Source: Candidula unifasciata (lineage: Eukaryota > Mollusca > Gastropoda > Stylommatophora > Geomitridae). Taken from it: 64,000 bases of DNA. The notes under the pieces were generated by a model that saw only the letters and a program-made list of their open reading frames with translations, searched no databases and was not told the DNA's origin. A program made the translations under genes and the position numbers. The stretch lies in assembly GCA_905116865.2 (NCBI GenBank), contig CAJHNH020000691.1, positions 511,001 to 575,000 on the forward strand, read 5' to 3'. This document shows, piece after piece, positions 34,591 to 46,620 of this stretch. Within the stretch, counting starts at the first letter, position 1. Each line of letters starts with the position of its first letter.

Positions 34591-37065
34591 GACAGCCCAT
34601 GGATATTGTGAGTGTGACAGCCCATGGATATTGTAAGTGTGACAGCCCATGGATATTTGAGTGTGACAGCCCATGGATATTGTGAGTGTGACAGCCCATG
34701 GATATTGTGAGTGTGACAGCCCATGGATATTGTGAGTGTGACAGCCCATGGATATTGTAAGTGTGATAGCCCATCAATATTGTGAGTGTGACAGCCCATG
34801 GATATTGTGAGTGTGACAGTCCATGGATATTCTGAGCGTGACAGCTCATGGATATTGTGAGTGTGACAGCTCATGGATATTGTGAGTGTGACAGTCCATG
34901 GATATTGTGAGTGTGACAGTCCATGGGTATTGTGAGTGTGACAGCCCATGGGTATTGTGAGTGTGACAGTCCATGGATATTGTGAGTGTGACAGTCCATG
35001 GTTATTGTGAGTGTGACAGCCTGTGGATATTGTGAGTGTGACAGCCCATGGATATTGTGAGTGTGACAGTCCATGGATATTGTGAGTGTGACAGCCCATG
35101 GATATTGCGAGTGTGACAGCCCATGGATATTGTGAGTGTGACAGCCTATGGATATTGTGAGTGTGACAGCCCATGGATATTGTGAGTGTGACAGTCCATA
35201 GATATTGTGAGTGTGACAGCTGATGGATATTGTGAGTGTGACAGCCCATGGATATTGTGAGTGTGACACCCTCTGGATATTGTGAGTATGACAGCCCCTG
35301 GATATTACAAGTATGACAGCCCATGGATATTGTGAGTGTGACCACCCATGGATATTGTGAGTGTGACCGCCCATGGATATTGTGAGTATGACCGCCCATG
35401 GATATTGTGAGTATGACCGCCCATGGATATTTTTAGTGTGACAGCTCCTGGATCTTGTGAGTGTGACCGCCTATGGATGTGAGTGTGACAGCCCATGGAT
35501 ATTGTGAGTGTGACAGCCCATGGATATTTTTAGTGTGACAGCTCCTGGATCTTGTGAGTGTGACCGCCCATGGATATTGTGAGTGTGACAGCCCATGGAT
35601 ATTGTGAGTGTGACAGCCCATGGGTATTGTGAGTGTGACAGTCCATGGATATTGTGAGTGTGACAGCCCATGGTTATTGTGAGTGTGACAGCCCATGGAT
35701 ATTGTAAGTGTGACAATCCATGGATATTGTGAGTGTGACAGTCCATGGATATTGTGAGTGTGACAGTCCATGGTTATTGTGAGTGTGACAGCCCATGGAT
35801 ATTGTGAGTGTGACAGCCCATGGATATTGTGAGTGTGACAGTCCATGGATATTGTGAGTGTGACAGCCCATTGTTATTGTGAGTGTGACAGCCCATGGAT
35901 ATTGTAAGTGTGACAGCCCATGGATATTGTGAGTGTGACAGCCCATGGATATTATGAGTGTGACAGCACATGGATATTGTGAGTGTGACAGCGCATGGAT
36001 GTTGTGAGTGTGACAGCCCATGGATATTGTGAGCGTGACAGCCCATGGATATTGTGAGTGTGACAGTCCATGGATATTCTGAGCGTGACAGCTCATGGAT
36101 ATTCTGAGCGTGACAGCTCATGGATATTGTGAGTGTGACAACCCATGGATATTGTGAGTGTGACAGCTCATGGATATTGTGAGTGTGACAGTCCATGGAT
36201 ATTGTGAGTGTGAAAGCCCATCAATATTGTGAGTGTGACAGCTCATGGATATTGTGAGTGTGACAGTCCATGGATATTCTGAGCGTGACAGCTCATGGAT
36301 ATTGTGAGTGTGACAGCTCATGGATATTGTGAGTGTGACAGCTCATGGATATTGTGAGTGTGACAGCTCATGGATATTGTGAGTGTGACAGTCCATGGAT
36401 ATTGTGAGTGTGATAGCCCATCAATATTGTGAGTGTGACAGCCCATGGATATTGTGAGTGTGACAGTCCATGGATATTCTGAGCGTGACAGCTCATGGAT
36501 ATTGTGAGTGTGACAGCTCATGGATATTGTGAGTGTGACAGCCTGTGGATATTGTGAGTGTGACAGCCCAGAGATATTGTGAGTGTGACAGCCCAGAGAT
36601 ATTGTGAGTGTGACAGCCCATAGATATTGTGAGTGTGACAGCCCAGAGATATTGTAAGTGTGACAGCCCATACATATTGTGAGTGTGACAGCCCATATAT
36701 ATTGTGAGTGTGACAGCCCATGGGTATTGTGAGTGTGACAGTCCATGGGTATTGTGAGTGTGACAGTCCATGGATATTGTGAGTGTGACAGTCCATGGAT
36801 ATTGTGAGTGTGACAGCCCATAGTTATTGTGAGTGTGACAGCCCATGGATATTGTGAGTGTGACAGCCCCGTGGATATTAATAGTATGACTGTCCGTGGA
36901 TATTGTGAGTGTGACAGCCCCGTGGATATTGCGAGTGTGACAGCCCATGGATATTGCGAGTGTGACAGCCCGTGGATATTGTGAGTGTGACAGTCCGTGG
37001 ATATTGCTAGTGTGACGGCCGTGGATTCTGTGATTATGACAGCCCATGGATGTCGTGAGTGTGAC
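34591..37065. repeat. 25-bp minisatellite, about 99 copies, 2.5 kb
   Basis: Unit ACAGCCCATGGATATTGTGA plus GTGTG. The 25-bp length rotates the reading frame so that the minus strand gives a 25-residue peptide period (MGCHTHNIHGLSHSQYPWAV...). Variants such as GAGCGTGACAGCTCATGG and CATAGATATTG cluster, indicating local block duplications. Confidence 0.97.
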
Positions 37066-37500
37066 TAACAAGACCCAGTTGTTTTAGGAAAGGTATTCTA
37101 CAATCAAATCATGGTATATCTAGACCATCGTTGTCATTGCATGTATTTAACATGCCTCTTCTCAGATGCATATCTTTTGGCCTGTCTGCAGTCACTTTCT
37201 ACCGGAAGGACAGAATTTCGATGGGCTTGCATGCCCAGTTTCTTAACCCTTTGAAAATCAAGTTTCTTTATTCTCCTTTAGTTATTCCCTTCTTGATTTC
37301 CCCCTCCATGCAACCTGTGTTCGACTGAATCATCCACAACATGTAAACTTCTAGAGAATGAATGATACAATAACTTCTTTCTTTGTCTTCTGTCCATCAT
37401 CACCCACAGAGGCATATGCAGGTTCTCATTTGCTAACTCCTGCCAAGCATCGTCATCATCATCATCATCATCAAGTGTCTTGCCAGCTGGCATAGGGGAT
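37066..37500. other. Intergenic with a dispersed segment and a short (CAT)n
   Basis: 37105-37290 resembles 23600-23770 and 27890-27960 (GGGCTTGCATGCCCAGTTTC, CCCTTTGAAAATCAAGTTT). (CAT)n lies at 37450-37474 beside a segment (GCCAAGCATCG, CAAGTGTCTTGCCAGCTGGC) also seen inverted near 190-245. Confidence 0.55.
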
Positions 37501-37506
37501 AATGCA

Positions 37507-37527
37507 CCCCCCCCCCCCCCCCCCCCA
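37507..37527. repeat. Poly-C tract
   Basis: About 20 consecutive C; G-rich on the minus strand. Similar runs lie at 43891, 43946, 48842 (G) and 57752. Confidence 0.9.
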
Positions 37528-38659
37528 CAACTTGGGATCTCCAACAACATATATCAGTTTGTGTGCTGACTACCTTCCATGCCATGACAGAAGGCTTTTC
37601 TAGAGGTGTTTATTATTGGTATGATTTGGTGCTACAGTTTTTTCTGTGATGAGTGGTTTTTTTTTTTAAACTTCTGATACGTGTGCACTTCTCTTCATGA
37701 GTTTTGCTTTTTCAGAATGTCCTTGTTATTATTTTATCTTTCTGATGTTTTCAGAATTTTTCTATAGAGCCACATCTGTGATAAACCAAAGCTGTCATCA
37801 TTTCCCATACCATGTTTTTGTAACAAAAAAAAACAAAACAAAAAGGTTGTGCCATCTCAGCAGCATACGTTGACTACAATATATTTACTCTGGAAACCAC
37901 AGCTTTTTTTATTGCAGAAAAAAAGGCACTGATACTCACTACATATACTCAATATTCACCACAAAGTGCATATTACTTTCTTCTTCTTCTATCTTTTTAA
38001 CCCCCCAGCAGGGCGTAGGCCCTCAATCAGCTCAAGCCAAGCCAAGTCATTCTATCCTTCGCTGACTCCTGCAACTCTCCCCATGTCCTTCCCAAATTGT
38101 ATATTACATTGGTTGTGAAAAACAAATGATGCCTAAAAAAAGAAAAGAAAACAAAGAGTGGCACACCACCTGAAGAAAAGCCCTGTTGCAAACTATGGGA
38201 TTATTACCCGGTGAGGCCCCAATCGTTTCCACTGTGTGACTCTCGCACCACTATCTGAAATCCATGACAATTGTCCTTTTTCTAAAGCACCCACTGTGGG
38301 AATCGAACCCTGGTAAATGCCTTGATTACATTGTGAAACTATTTCACTAACCTCTTGGCATTTGGTATTGATCCTGATACTTTTGAAGTCGCAGCAAATG
38401 ATTGTTTGTCCTCTGTTGATGAGCAGCAAGTATTTTGGGAAGCGGCCAGCAGCTCAACAAAGACACACAAAAACCATGAACTGAACCCACAAACTGATGC
38501 AACTCAGAACATACAGTGTCATGATTGGCTTTATCAGCCATTTACACAGCCATAAATCCCAGTTGATGGCTAGCAGATGAAAGGACTGGTTATTATCATT
38601 TGTGGTAGACAGACAAGATACATACTCATTGGTGAAGAGGTCAGGCTATTCACGCCTGC
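37528..38659. other. Intergenic, nothing recognised
   Basis: No coding signal or array. Near 38160-38340 a segment CACTGTGGGAATCGAACCCT with GGTGAGGCCCCAATCG looks like an antisense tRNA-like SINE remnant. Confidence 0.45.
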
Positions 38660-38870
38660 TGTGAAGTTTGTTAGTTTGTTTCACAGGCTGCTTTATTCGG
38701 TTCACACTTATTTTTTAACGGGGATCCCTAGGGGTCATTACTGGAGCTATGAAGTTCATGCCTTGTGCGAAGCTGTAGGCAAGTGGCTAGCCATTCTGTA
38801 GAGAAAGTCCAAGTGATGTGCGATAAAACCCAGTGCAGTGAAATTCATTTTCTCGATTTTATCGTGAAAG
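38660..38870 (+). mobile_element. tRNA-derived SINE, family S3
   Basis: CGGTTCACACTTATTTTTTA, GGGGATCCCTAGGGGTCATT, CTATGAAGTTCATGCCTTGT, GCTAGCCATTCTGTAGAGAA and CCCAGTGCAGTGAAATTC. Confidence 0.75.
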
Positions 38871-38934
38871 TTTTTGAAGATGTTACTAAGGAGTGGCAGC
38901 ATGTCAGGTAGCCAGAGCTGCGGGAGCAGTTCAC

Positions 38935-39190
38935 CCAAGTAAAGGACCCTTTTCCACGCCTTCATGTCTTTTGGGCATAAAGGGCTAGACCTATATTTTA
39001 TACACCAGTTGGCACTCGGTGAGTAATGTAGTCAACATCACGTTGGCCACCTTTACTTCCCAGAACTTTTAAGGCTGGATCGACCTGGGAGCCAAGGTAA
39101 ATTTGGAAAAGTCCAGCTCCATTTAGATTTGAACCCACGACCATCGGATCTGCAGGCGAGTGTCTAGCCACTAGGACATGATGGCTCCTA
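38935..39190 (-). mobile_element. tRNA-derived SINE, family S2, antisense
   Basis: AAAGGACCCTTTTCCACGCC, GGGCATAAAGGGCTAGACCT, GTCAACATCACGTTGGCCAC, GATCGACCTGGGAGCCAAGG, GATTTGAACCCACGACCATC and GTGTCTAGCCACTAGGACAT. Confidence 0.85.
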
Positions 39191-40248
39191 CAGTTTAACA
39201 AAGACAAAAACCAGAAAAGACTGTTAACTGAATTTCCCAACTGAAGCTTCCCAAATTTCTCACTCATACTGCCCAAAAACATTCTTCACTAACATTGGTC
39301 TTATCAATTTATGCTCATATAAACCCCACTTGACCACTAGCAGATGAAAGGACCGGACATAAAAAGTTTCTAGCCTTTTCAATTTCTTAATTATTGATTG
39401 CAGCTGTACATATTATTATTATACACTTTTCAAGTCTAAACACACGACCATAAGACTGGCTTGTAAGTGGCTGGCCACTACACCACCACATCTACTATGA
39501 GTTTTTCAAAACAGAATCACTGTTATAAAATATAGCATTCTATGTTTTTTGTTGTTGTATGACACAGTTAAAATGAAATGTACTTTTTGCTTGAACATTT
39601 AAGTTTTTTAATGAAATTTATGCACTCTATGACTGCAGTATTTTGAAGCATATTTATATATTATTTAAATCCGCACTGAATTGGGTATACAAAATATATT
39701 TTATATATTGTATACAATTTGACTAAAGTTTTTTATAGTTAAAAGTGAGTCATTGCTTGAAAGCAAAGTCCAGAGAATAAGGTAGGTAGATGCTTTTCTG
39801 GAAAAAAATTAATTTTAAAAAATGTAATGTTTGACGAGCATTTCCGAAGGGGGAGATTTAGGTTATAATTGTGACTAGGTTATGTGCACCATATGAAATG
39901 GCTTAGCACTGCACGCCACCAAGAGCCATAACTAGGACTCCTACAGTGTTGGTGCGATCAAAGGAGACAGACTCAAATACTGTCCAGACCGCTTCAAAGT
40001 TGTCTATCTGTGAATCAGTGGGCAACCCGGTCACAGATGCAGGGGGGAAAAAAAAGAGGTAGATGGGTACAGAAAAAAGAAACGGTATGTGAGGTGCAAG
40101 GGGAATATACAACAGCCAACACAGCTATCAAAATACAAGTTTTATTGACAGCTTCAATGCTTACAGAGAACTGCCATTTTCATGCCTGTTGCAGCCCTTC
40201 CGTCTTTCCAGATGTTAGTGTTATATTGTGCTATAGAAAGGCATAGGC
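39191..40248. other. Intergenic, nothing recognised
   Basis: AT-rich, no array or exon. A further tRNA-like SINE fragment is possible near 39430-39500 (AAACACACGACCATAAGACT). Confidence 0.5.
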
Positions 40249-40909
40249 CAGGGGTTCTCAAACTTTTTTTTTGCTGTATCACCCTTCTCGAGCTAAAAAA
40301 AACATTTGCGGCACACCACCTATCCTTACCCTTAAAGCGGGTTGAATACTTAAGGAAAAAAAGAAAAGAAAAAAGTGTAAATTTACTGTTTAGTTGTCTT
40401 AGATGCAATGACACGAACAAATGCAACCAAATTCCCCTTTCATTCATTCAGCCTTTACGCACCTTTATATTCTTACTAGCAATATCTTCAAATCTGATTT
40501 GGAATGAAAAAAATTGCACGCACGCATTCACACACACACACACACACAAATAGCACCAAAAGAACACTTTACCTATAAATTAGTTTTACTTTATCAGGCT
40601 AGCAGTTACCAATATACAGACCAAATTTTCCACTATAAAATTTCACTCAAACTTTAACCACAACTTTACTTATCGACTGCACCTTAACAAATTCAAGAAG
40701 AAGATTGGTCGCACCTCGAGATAAATACAAGGACAAATGTTAGCACGCTGCAATTGAGACTATGCAATACGAAACATGCCTGAGTGTAAAACAAATATTA
40801 AACTCTTTACAACAGTGACGAGAGAAGAACTTAACTTTTAACTTTTAAGTATCAGCATGCTTTCTTTAAAAATTTCTTGATTATTGCCGTGGCACCCTGA
40901 GAACCTCTG
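40249..40909. mobile_element. hAT-type non-autonomous element, about 660 bp
   Basis: The left end CAGGGGTTCTCAAACTTTTT and right end CCTGAGAACCTCTG (inverse CAGAGGTTCTCAGG) are hAT-like inverted termini. GCATAGGC (40241-40248) and GCATAAGC (40910-40917) flank it, an 8-bp duplication with one difference. GGCACACCACC near the left end and GTGGCACCC near the right end pair further. No transposase frame is present; (CA)n lies at 40528-40549. Confidence 0.8.
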
Positions 40910-41194
40910 GCATAAGCAATAGCTCTTAGCTGTTGTGAGTGACCAGCAAATCCTGATAGCTTTAAGACAAGTATTAAAAAATTAAAACATGAAATTTCAG
41001 CACAATTGTTGTCATTGTGTTTATTTGGTATTTTCCTGCTCAAGCATTTACTTCCTACCTAACATATCTACAATCATTTTCTCCTTTGTGCTTTTTTCCT
41101 TCTAGCTTTGCATCTTTCACACAACAAGAACCCTGGCACCCTGTTCCCGCAAAACCACCTTAATACCTGTATCATTTATATTGTGCACTGTACA

Positions 41195-41420
41195 GTTCTG
41201 AGAACTGATTGCTCACACCAGAAAGAGACAATCTACATTCTTTGGTCATGTAATGGGAAGGAGAAAACCCTAGAACATCTTGACGGTAGGAAAGTTGGAG
41301 AGGTGGATGGAGAAAAGATGTTGGACATCATTGAGTTAATTGAATGTACACGAGACAGAAGGCTGTGGAAAGACATGACTGCCAACGCCACACGTCATGG
41401 ACTTTAACAAGAAAAAGAGG
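41195..41420 (+). mobile_element. LINE ORF2 3' fragment
   Basis: AGAAAGAGACAATCTACATT, CTTTGGTCATGTAATGGGAA and the frame ending RRLWKDMTANATRHGL. R.LWKDM.A.A.RHG is a common non-LTR ORF2 terminus. Related to 1-235 and 48550-48800. Confidence 0.75.
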
Positions 41421-41564
41421 GCTGGCATAAGGCAGGGGAGTTTGAAGCCTCTAGAGTCAAGGCTACATGGATATTGCACCAACTTTGCAAGATACGATTT
41501 TTGTTTTCGTCTCCAATGAAACAGAAATGCCCATAATCTCATCAGGGATTTCATCTGCTTCCTC

Positions 41565-41875
41565 CTGGTGTTCCTCCACTCCTGGACTTTGGTCTTGTTC
41601 CTAGGACTTGAGTTTTGCATGGACATCCATTTTTAGATCTGGCTTATTATTATGCAGACTGTTGATTCCTTGCCTCTCAGACAGATGCACTCCAAATTCA
41701 AAGGAAACACCCATAATTAGTCACTTTTTATCACATGATTGTAAGAGGGGCAGTGGGTCTATCTCACCCCTACGCCCCCTCCCCTCCCTCTTTCACCCCC
41801 TCCCCTCCCCTTTTGCCCCTTTCCCTTCCCCTTTTCCCCCCTTCCCTTACGCCCCCTGGGATCCCAGAACCAACA
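41565..41875 (-). mobile_element. Dispersed SINE, family S1, antisense
   Basis: GTTCCTCCACTCCTGGACTT, GCATGGACATCCATTTTTAG, CTCTCAGACAGATGCACTCC and GATCCCAGAACCAACACAGG. A (CCCCT)n-like expansion at 41760-41850 replaces the usual GGGGCCCC part. Confidence 0.72.
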
Positions 41876-41929
41876 CAGGGAACCAAGGATTTGAACCACG
41901 GTCACCTGCGTGAAAGGTTAATATTTCAA

Positions 41930-43077
41930 CCCCTGGCCAGGTGGTCAGTTTTTGTGTGTGTTAATAATTGAAGATGTATTCCAGTGAATAGAAGAAATTA
42001 ATTTGCATACTTTGTAGCATTCTGAATCAAATGTGGCCAGTTGATTGATGATTGCTAGATGATCTGTGATGTCATTATGCTGCAATGATAGTTATAGCTT
42101 TGACCAGTGTACCACCATCATCCTCAGCGTTACAAAAAATGAACATTCCTTATCTGCAGAAGACTGCAGGTTACATTCGACATGATAGAGTGATATAAAT
42201 AGAAAGAAGTAGAAAGACAGGACACAATAGACAACATAAACATCTAAAGTTGTAGTTGCTGTGCCTGAATCGAACCTGTCACTTGCAGATGGCGACTGCA
42301 CCTACCGACAGGAACATGAAAAAAATTAATTCTATGGAGAATTGAACCAGCTTAAAAGAATTGTATGCTTAGTGTGGCTATCTGTCGTTGCGTGTTTACT
42401 AGTCAACTGTATGTTCAGTAGTTTGCTGTAGCCCCCTGAATGTTTGACTCCGCTGCCATTGCTGAAATGAATGTAAAGTGGTGTGCTGACAAACCACTAG
42501 AATGATACCATGTATCCTGAAATTACAAACAGCCTTCGTCACTCCTAGGCCACAGACACTGAAATGAAAATATTAGGTCAGTAAAAATATTTCATCAGAA
42601 AGACCAGCTCATTATTGACATCACCAAGAAATAAATAATGAAAGATTGTAAGAAGAAAGGAACCATTTCAGATAGAAAAAAACCTCTAATCAATAAAGAA
42701 GAAGAACAATTTTGTCCTTAATCATTTTCAAAAGGACAGAAAACACCAGCTTGTCAAGGAGAAAACGTGTCAGCAAAGTCTGCATCAGCCCAAACTGCTA
42801 GCTCTGTCAGATGGTGCATCAGAAACACGTCATACAAAGGTAAGTTGATAAACTGTAGTGTTGTTAAATCTTCCATTCTTACAATGTTTTGTCTTTGATC
42901 ATTGCTTTTATACTATGTTAGCATTTGTTCACACCAACAGAAGTTTACATTTTGTTTGTACTCATATTAGATTTGCTGCAGTTATCGACTAAATGTTTTT
43001 GCAAGACAAGACTACAGCAAGTTGAATTAGGTTAGCTACCTGCTCCTGAATAAATATATACACATATAATACCATCA
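41930..43077. other. Intergenic, nothing recognised
   Basis: No exon, RNA or array seen; a tRNA-like SINE remnant is possible at 42240-42310 (GCCTGAATCGAACCTGTCAC). Confidence 0.45.
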
Positions 43078-43385
43078 TCATGTAGCAGGTCCTTTGCAGA
43101 ACGTCGCTATCATCAGTCTGCCGGAAAAAATCTCGGTATATCGCCAGCTTTCCCACCTCATGCACTTTCCTACTCAAGGAGTCACTTATATCCTGTGCCC
43201 ATCTTTGTGTTGGTCGGCCCCTGCCCCTCCCTCCTGGTACCATGCCTTCTGCTATAATTTTTTCCAGTCCATCGAGGCGCTTGATATGACCAAAATATTT
43301 CAGCTTCCGAGACAGGATGCTGTTTATTAGCCAATCTTCCTTGATGTTCAGATCTTTCAAGATGTCAATATTTCTCCTCCTATAT
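43078..43385 (-). mobile_element. LINE 3' fragment, antisense
   Basis: GTAGCAGGTCCTTTGCAGAA, GTCTGCC, CTCAAGGAGTCACTTATATC and CTTGATGTTCAGATCTTTCA. The minus strand reads [20 protein letters not shown] then AEGMVPGGRGRGRPTQRWAQ, so this copy is intact over about 95 codons. Confidence 0.9.
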
Positions 43386-43406
43386 ATATATATTTGTGTG
43401 TGTGTA

Positions 43407-43830
43407 GCAGGTCCTTTACAGAGCATGGCTCACGTCGTGGCCTGCCTGAAAGGAACACGGTTTCTCGCCAGCTGTCCTGCCTTGTGCATTTTCCTTCCCA
43501 AGGTGTCATTTTTCCGGTGCCCATCTTTGTACTGGTCGACCCCTGCCACTCTTTCATTGTACCATGCGCTTTCCTGTTAATTTTTTTCCCATCCACAGTG
43601 GTGCTTGATATGGCTAACCTATTGTGTTTTTTTTTAGATAAGAAGTTGCTTACTACATACAGCAGTCTTCCTTGATATCCGGATCTTTTAGAATGTCAGA
43701 TTTCTTGTCTTCTTTGTTAATGGTATTTTGAGAATCTGTCTATAGCATTTCAATTCAAAGGTCACTATTTGTTTTCCTTAAGGAATTCATGATAGTTCAC
43801 GGCTCACTTTCATATATTGATACAAGGATG
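43407..43830 (-). mobile_element. Second LINE 3' fragment, antisense
   Basis: GTAGCAGGTCCTTTACAGAG, then a diverged version of the same LINE 3' region back to AATTCATGATAGTTCACGGC. It directly abuts the preceding copy through (TA)n/(TG)n. Confidence 0.8.
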
Positions 43831-44909
43831 ATGCTTGCCTCGAAATTGGGACTTTGATTTTCTTGCTTGTTCCTAACCATACATTTTACACCCCCCCCCC
43901 CTTTTTTTTGTGTGTCTTGCTTGTACTTGATCATATACTTATAACCCCCCCCCCCCCCCCCCGTCTTCTTGCGCGCACATATACACTCGTCCGTTTTCAA
44001 CTTTATAATTGAATTTGTGTTGTTGTTGCTATTCCGCGCACACGCACATACACTCGTTTCAACTTAATAATTGAATTGTTGTTGTTGTTGCTATTCTAAT
44101 ATTTGTAAATTGTAAGTTTTTAGCCATGACTGCTTAAAAAGTAGCAGGTCCAAGGCTAGACCTTCAGAAGATAAGAGGAGTCAGAAGCTAATACTAATGG
44201 GGAACCAGGGCTAACATAAAAACATGGCTGAAACGGCTTGGCGTAGGTTAGTTTGTAGCTTTCGATCTATCGCGAGGGGAGAGGAATAATAAAGACTGTA
44301 TATATCTGGATTCCTCCTCACCTGACTACTTCGCGACATGGGAATATCCCCAGATCGTTAGCAGACCGGCGCGTATTTCGGTAACAGACGCGCCCCATCA
44401 GACCCGCCCCTACATACCATATCGATTTGTGACGTGTCCGCCCGTTATCTGTTGACTAGGTCATGGTGCCAGAGACGAGTGAGACAAAGAAGCCACCGTG
44501 AGCCAAGCTGCCTGGTTGGGCTAATGCAGGCCTACATTGTATTCCCAGACTTAACGGATCAAGCGATAGCATCGATGTTCTGCATGGATGCCTATTGAAC
44601 AACAACAAAAGCAAGCCTTTATCTTCACAGATCAAATAAAAGTGGTTTAATTGTCAGTATGGGCGCTGAAGAAAAAAAGAAAGAAAAAACTACATGTTAT
44701 GTTAATAGTTTGTGAGATGTCAGTTTATCATTCTGGTGCCATCTTCACAGTGAATGTTGGCTGAGTGGGTCTGCAACACCCTGTGTCTCTTGTCTTGGTA
44801 GTACACTCTCTCAAACTGCTGTTCGTCCATCTCTTGATGTTGTCATCCTACCTGTATCTTTGTCTACAGCTTGCTGTCTTACCTTCGACTTTTCCTTCTA
44901 GTATGGTTT
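43831..44909. other. Intergenic; poly-C tracts and GC-richer unique DNA
   Basis: C runs at about 43891-43900 and 43946-43963. The interval 44230-44560 is GC-richer and apparently single-copy (CGCGAGGGGAG, GACCGGCGCGTATTTCGG, GACGCGCCCC). No exon can be supported. Confidence 0.45.
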
Positions 44910-45400
44910 TTAAAAGAGTGCAATGTCTTTTAATGTTGCCGAAATAATTTGAATAGTGTTTTTTTTTTTTTCTTTCAGTGACTCTCTTTTCGTTAGCAGT
45001 CCCTCCACTTTCTTCTTCTTCTCCGCTTCCTTCTTTTCCGCTGTGGGTCTTGAAAGAGGTATAAGGTTTTGCTTCCTTGCCGCCTCGATCATAGACATAT
45101 CGGGCTGTTGTAGAGTTTCTCTGATGTTATCTTTCTGTGCTAGCGGGAAGAAAGAAGAGGGAAAATACGGAAGTAGGAGAGAGATAAAGAAAATTGTGAT
45201 TATGACAAAAAGTAATAGTTCTCGCTGAACAGCAAAAACAGGCAAGGTTAAAAAGAAATTGATTTGCGGTCTTTGAATGTAATTTAGGATTCGCTCTGTG
45301 TCGAGTTTTTCTCTTATGACCTCCTTCCAGATTTTATCCTTTCTGGTCACCCCTGCAGCCTGTCTCAGATATTTCGTTTCCATTGAATTTATGTATTTTG
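44910..45400 (-). mobile_element. LINE C-terminal fragment with adjoining repeat
   Basis: The minus strand begins METKYLRQAAGVTRKDKIWK then EVIREKL, a non-LTR ORF2 C-terminal motif (ETKYLR...GVTR.D.I..E.IRE.L). It is interrupted by a segment (45139-45245, TAGCGGGAAGAA..., CGCTGAACAGCAAAAACAGG) that recurs at 57058-57180. Confidence 0.6.
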
Positions 45401-45631
45401 GCTTCTAATTGTATAATTTTCCGTGTTTTTTTTTTTTCGTATGCTGATGAAGTCTTTCTAGCCGCAAAGCTCATTAGGTCTTGAGTGATTATGGTAATCT
45501 GAACTGACTAGTCCTACTTTTAGCTTGGGCTGACATTTTCATGATAGTGTAGCTCGCCGATCAGACCTGTGACCACAGTTAATTGATCCAGCTTACGCTT
45601 TTCTCGTGTAGTTTCCATGGCCAATTTTAAG

Positions 45632-45720
45632 AAGGTGGGGGGGGGGGGAGGCGCTAGACCCACAGCCCATTAACAAGTGTGTCGTAAAAGGGGACCAATT
45701 AGGAATTTGCTGAAATCGGA
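45632..45720 (+). mobile_element. Dispersed SINE, family S1 fragment
   Basis: GCGCTAGACCCACAGCCCAT, GTCGTAAAAGGGGACCAATT; follows a poly-G run. Confidence 0.55.
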
Positions 45721-45844
45721 TGTGTTGGGCAGAATTTCGCGAATGTGGCAACCTAGCTGTACAGTATAACGCTTTACGAAAGCCTCCAAGTGTTACCGAC
45801 GAGGAGTCAAAGTTAAATCACGTTGTAGGTGAACGGGTGCTTTC

Positions 45845-46090
45845 CTAATATCGCCCTTCTCCCAGGATGACGTCACAGGACAGTCCAATATTTTCGAGGG
45901 TGGTAAGATCGGGTTTTCCGGCTTTTTGATGCCTTTAACCACACCAAAACATCTATAACTGGGCCTAACCCCAATCCACCTACGTCCCACTAGAGAGTGC
46001 AGTCTCGTTCCCACGACTGCATGCAGCCTCGGTCCTACGACTGTATGCAGCCTATCTACCACCCTCTAAAATATTCGACTGTCTGTTTGC
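45845..46090. repeat. Dispersed element D1, sister copy with two 24-bp units
   Basis: Collinear with 33525-33890: CACAGGACAGTCCAATATTT, GAGGGTGGTAAGATCGGG, CCTAACCCCAATCCACC, CCCACTAGAGAGTGCAG and CTATCTACCACCCTC. It carries a palindromic TGACGTCA at 45868-45875. Confidence 0.88.
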
Positions 46091-46490
46091 GGGGAGATAT
46101 TGGGATAGAACCGATTAACGACCTTTGGTGGCCTGGAGATGGAGGGAGTAGTTTCCGAAAGAAGGAAGCAGAGGCCAACCTCCGCGAATCTGGATACAAG
46201 ACATTGCAGATGCACTGGTTTTTAAAGCACATAGGGTCGGAAAAGTGGCTAGACTTTCATCCATTTGTGGGTGTGTGCGTGCGCGCGCGCTTGCATTTTA
46301 CCACTCATGCTTTTGTTTTTGACTTGATATTCATAATATGCATATTATTACATGAACATAACATGCTTTATTGATAAGATACAACAGCAGTGTGAAAGAT
46401 GGATGTTTGGAAGGGCCGAAAAAAATTTGCAGTTAAAAATCTACTCAAAGTATTTTAGGATCTTCGCCGGGCTACGGAGTTAGTGCACTG
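46091..46490. other. Intergenic, nothing recognised
   Basis: Unique-looking sequence with a short (GTGTGCGC)n tract at 46270-46292. Confidence 0.45.
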
Positions 46491-46495
46491 CGCTT

Positions 46496-46555
46496 ATAAG
46501 TGTTCCGTTCTACTTCTAACTTAAACCTGAGTCTGAAGTAGAACGGAACACTTAT
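46496..46555. repeat. Perfect 21-bp inverted repeat with 18-base loop
   Basis: Arms ATAAGTGTTCCGTTCTACTT plus C (46496-46516) and the exact inverse (46535-46555). It belongs to a dispersed repeat continuing to about 46620 (GCCATGATGTTGATCGGTTG) that recurs at 32690-32830. Confidence 0.92.
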
Positions 46556-46620
46556 GGGTTACACCTTGTGCCATGATGTTGATCGGTTGTTTAAATCTAG
46601 ACCTAAACCAGACCTCGCTA

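Noticed and set aside
34569..37071. Many 90-276-codon minus frames with HTHNIHGLSHSQYPWAV period
   Set aside because: All derive from the 25-bp satellite read in rotating phase.
44910..45383. 157-codon minus frame with a hydrophobic middle and Lys/Glu-rich end
   Set aside because: Its first 40 residues are a LINE ORF2 C-terminus and the rest overlaps a dispersed repeat seen at 57058-57180, so it is a chimeric repeat product.
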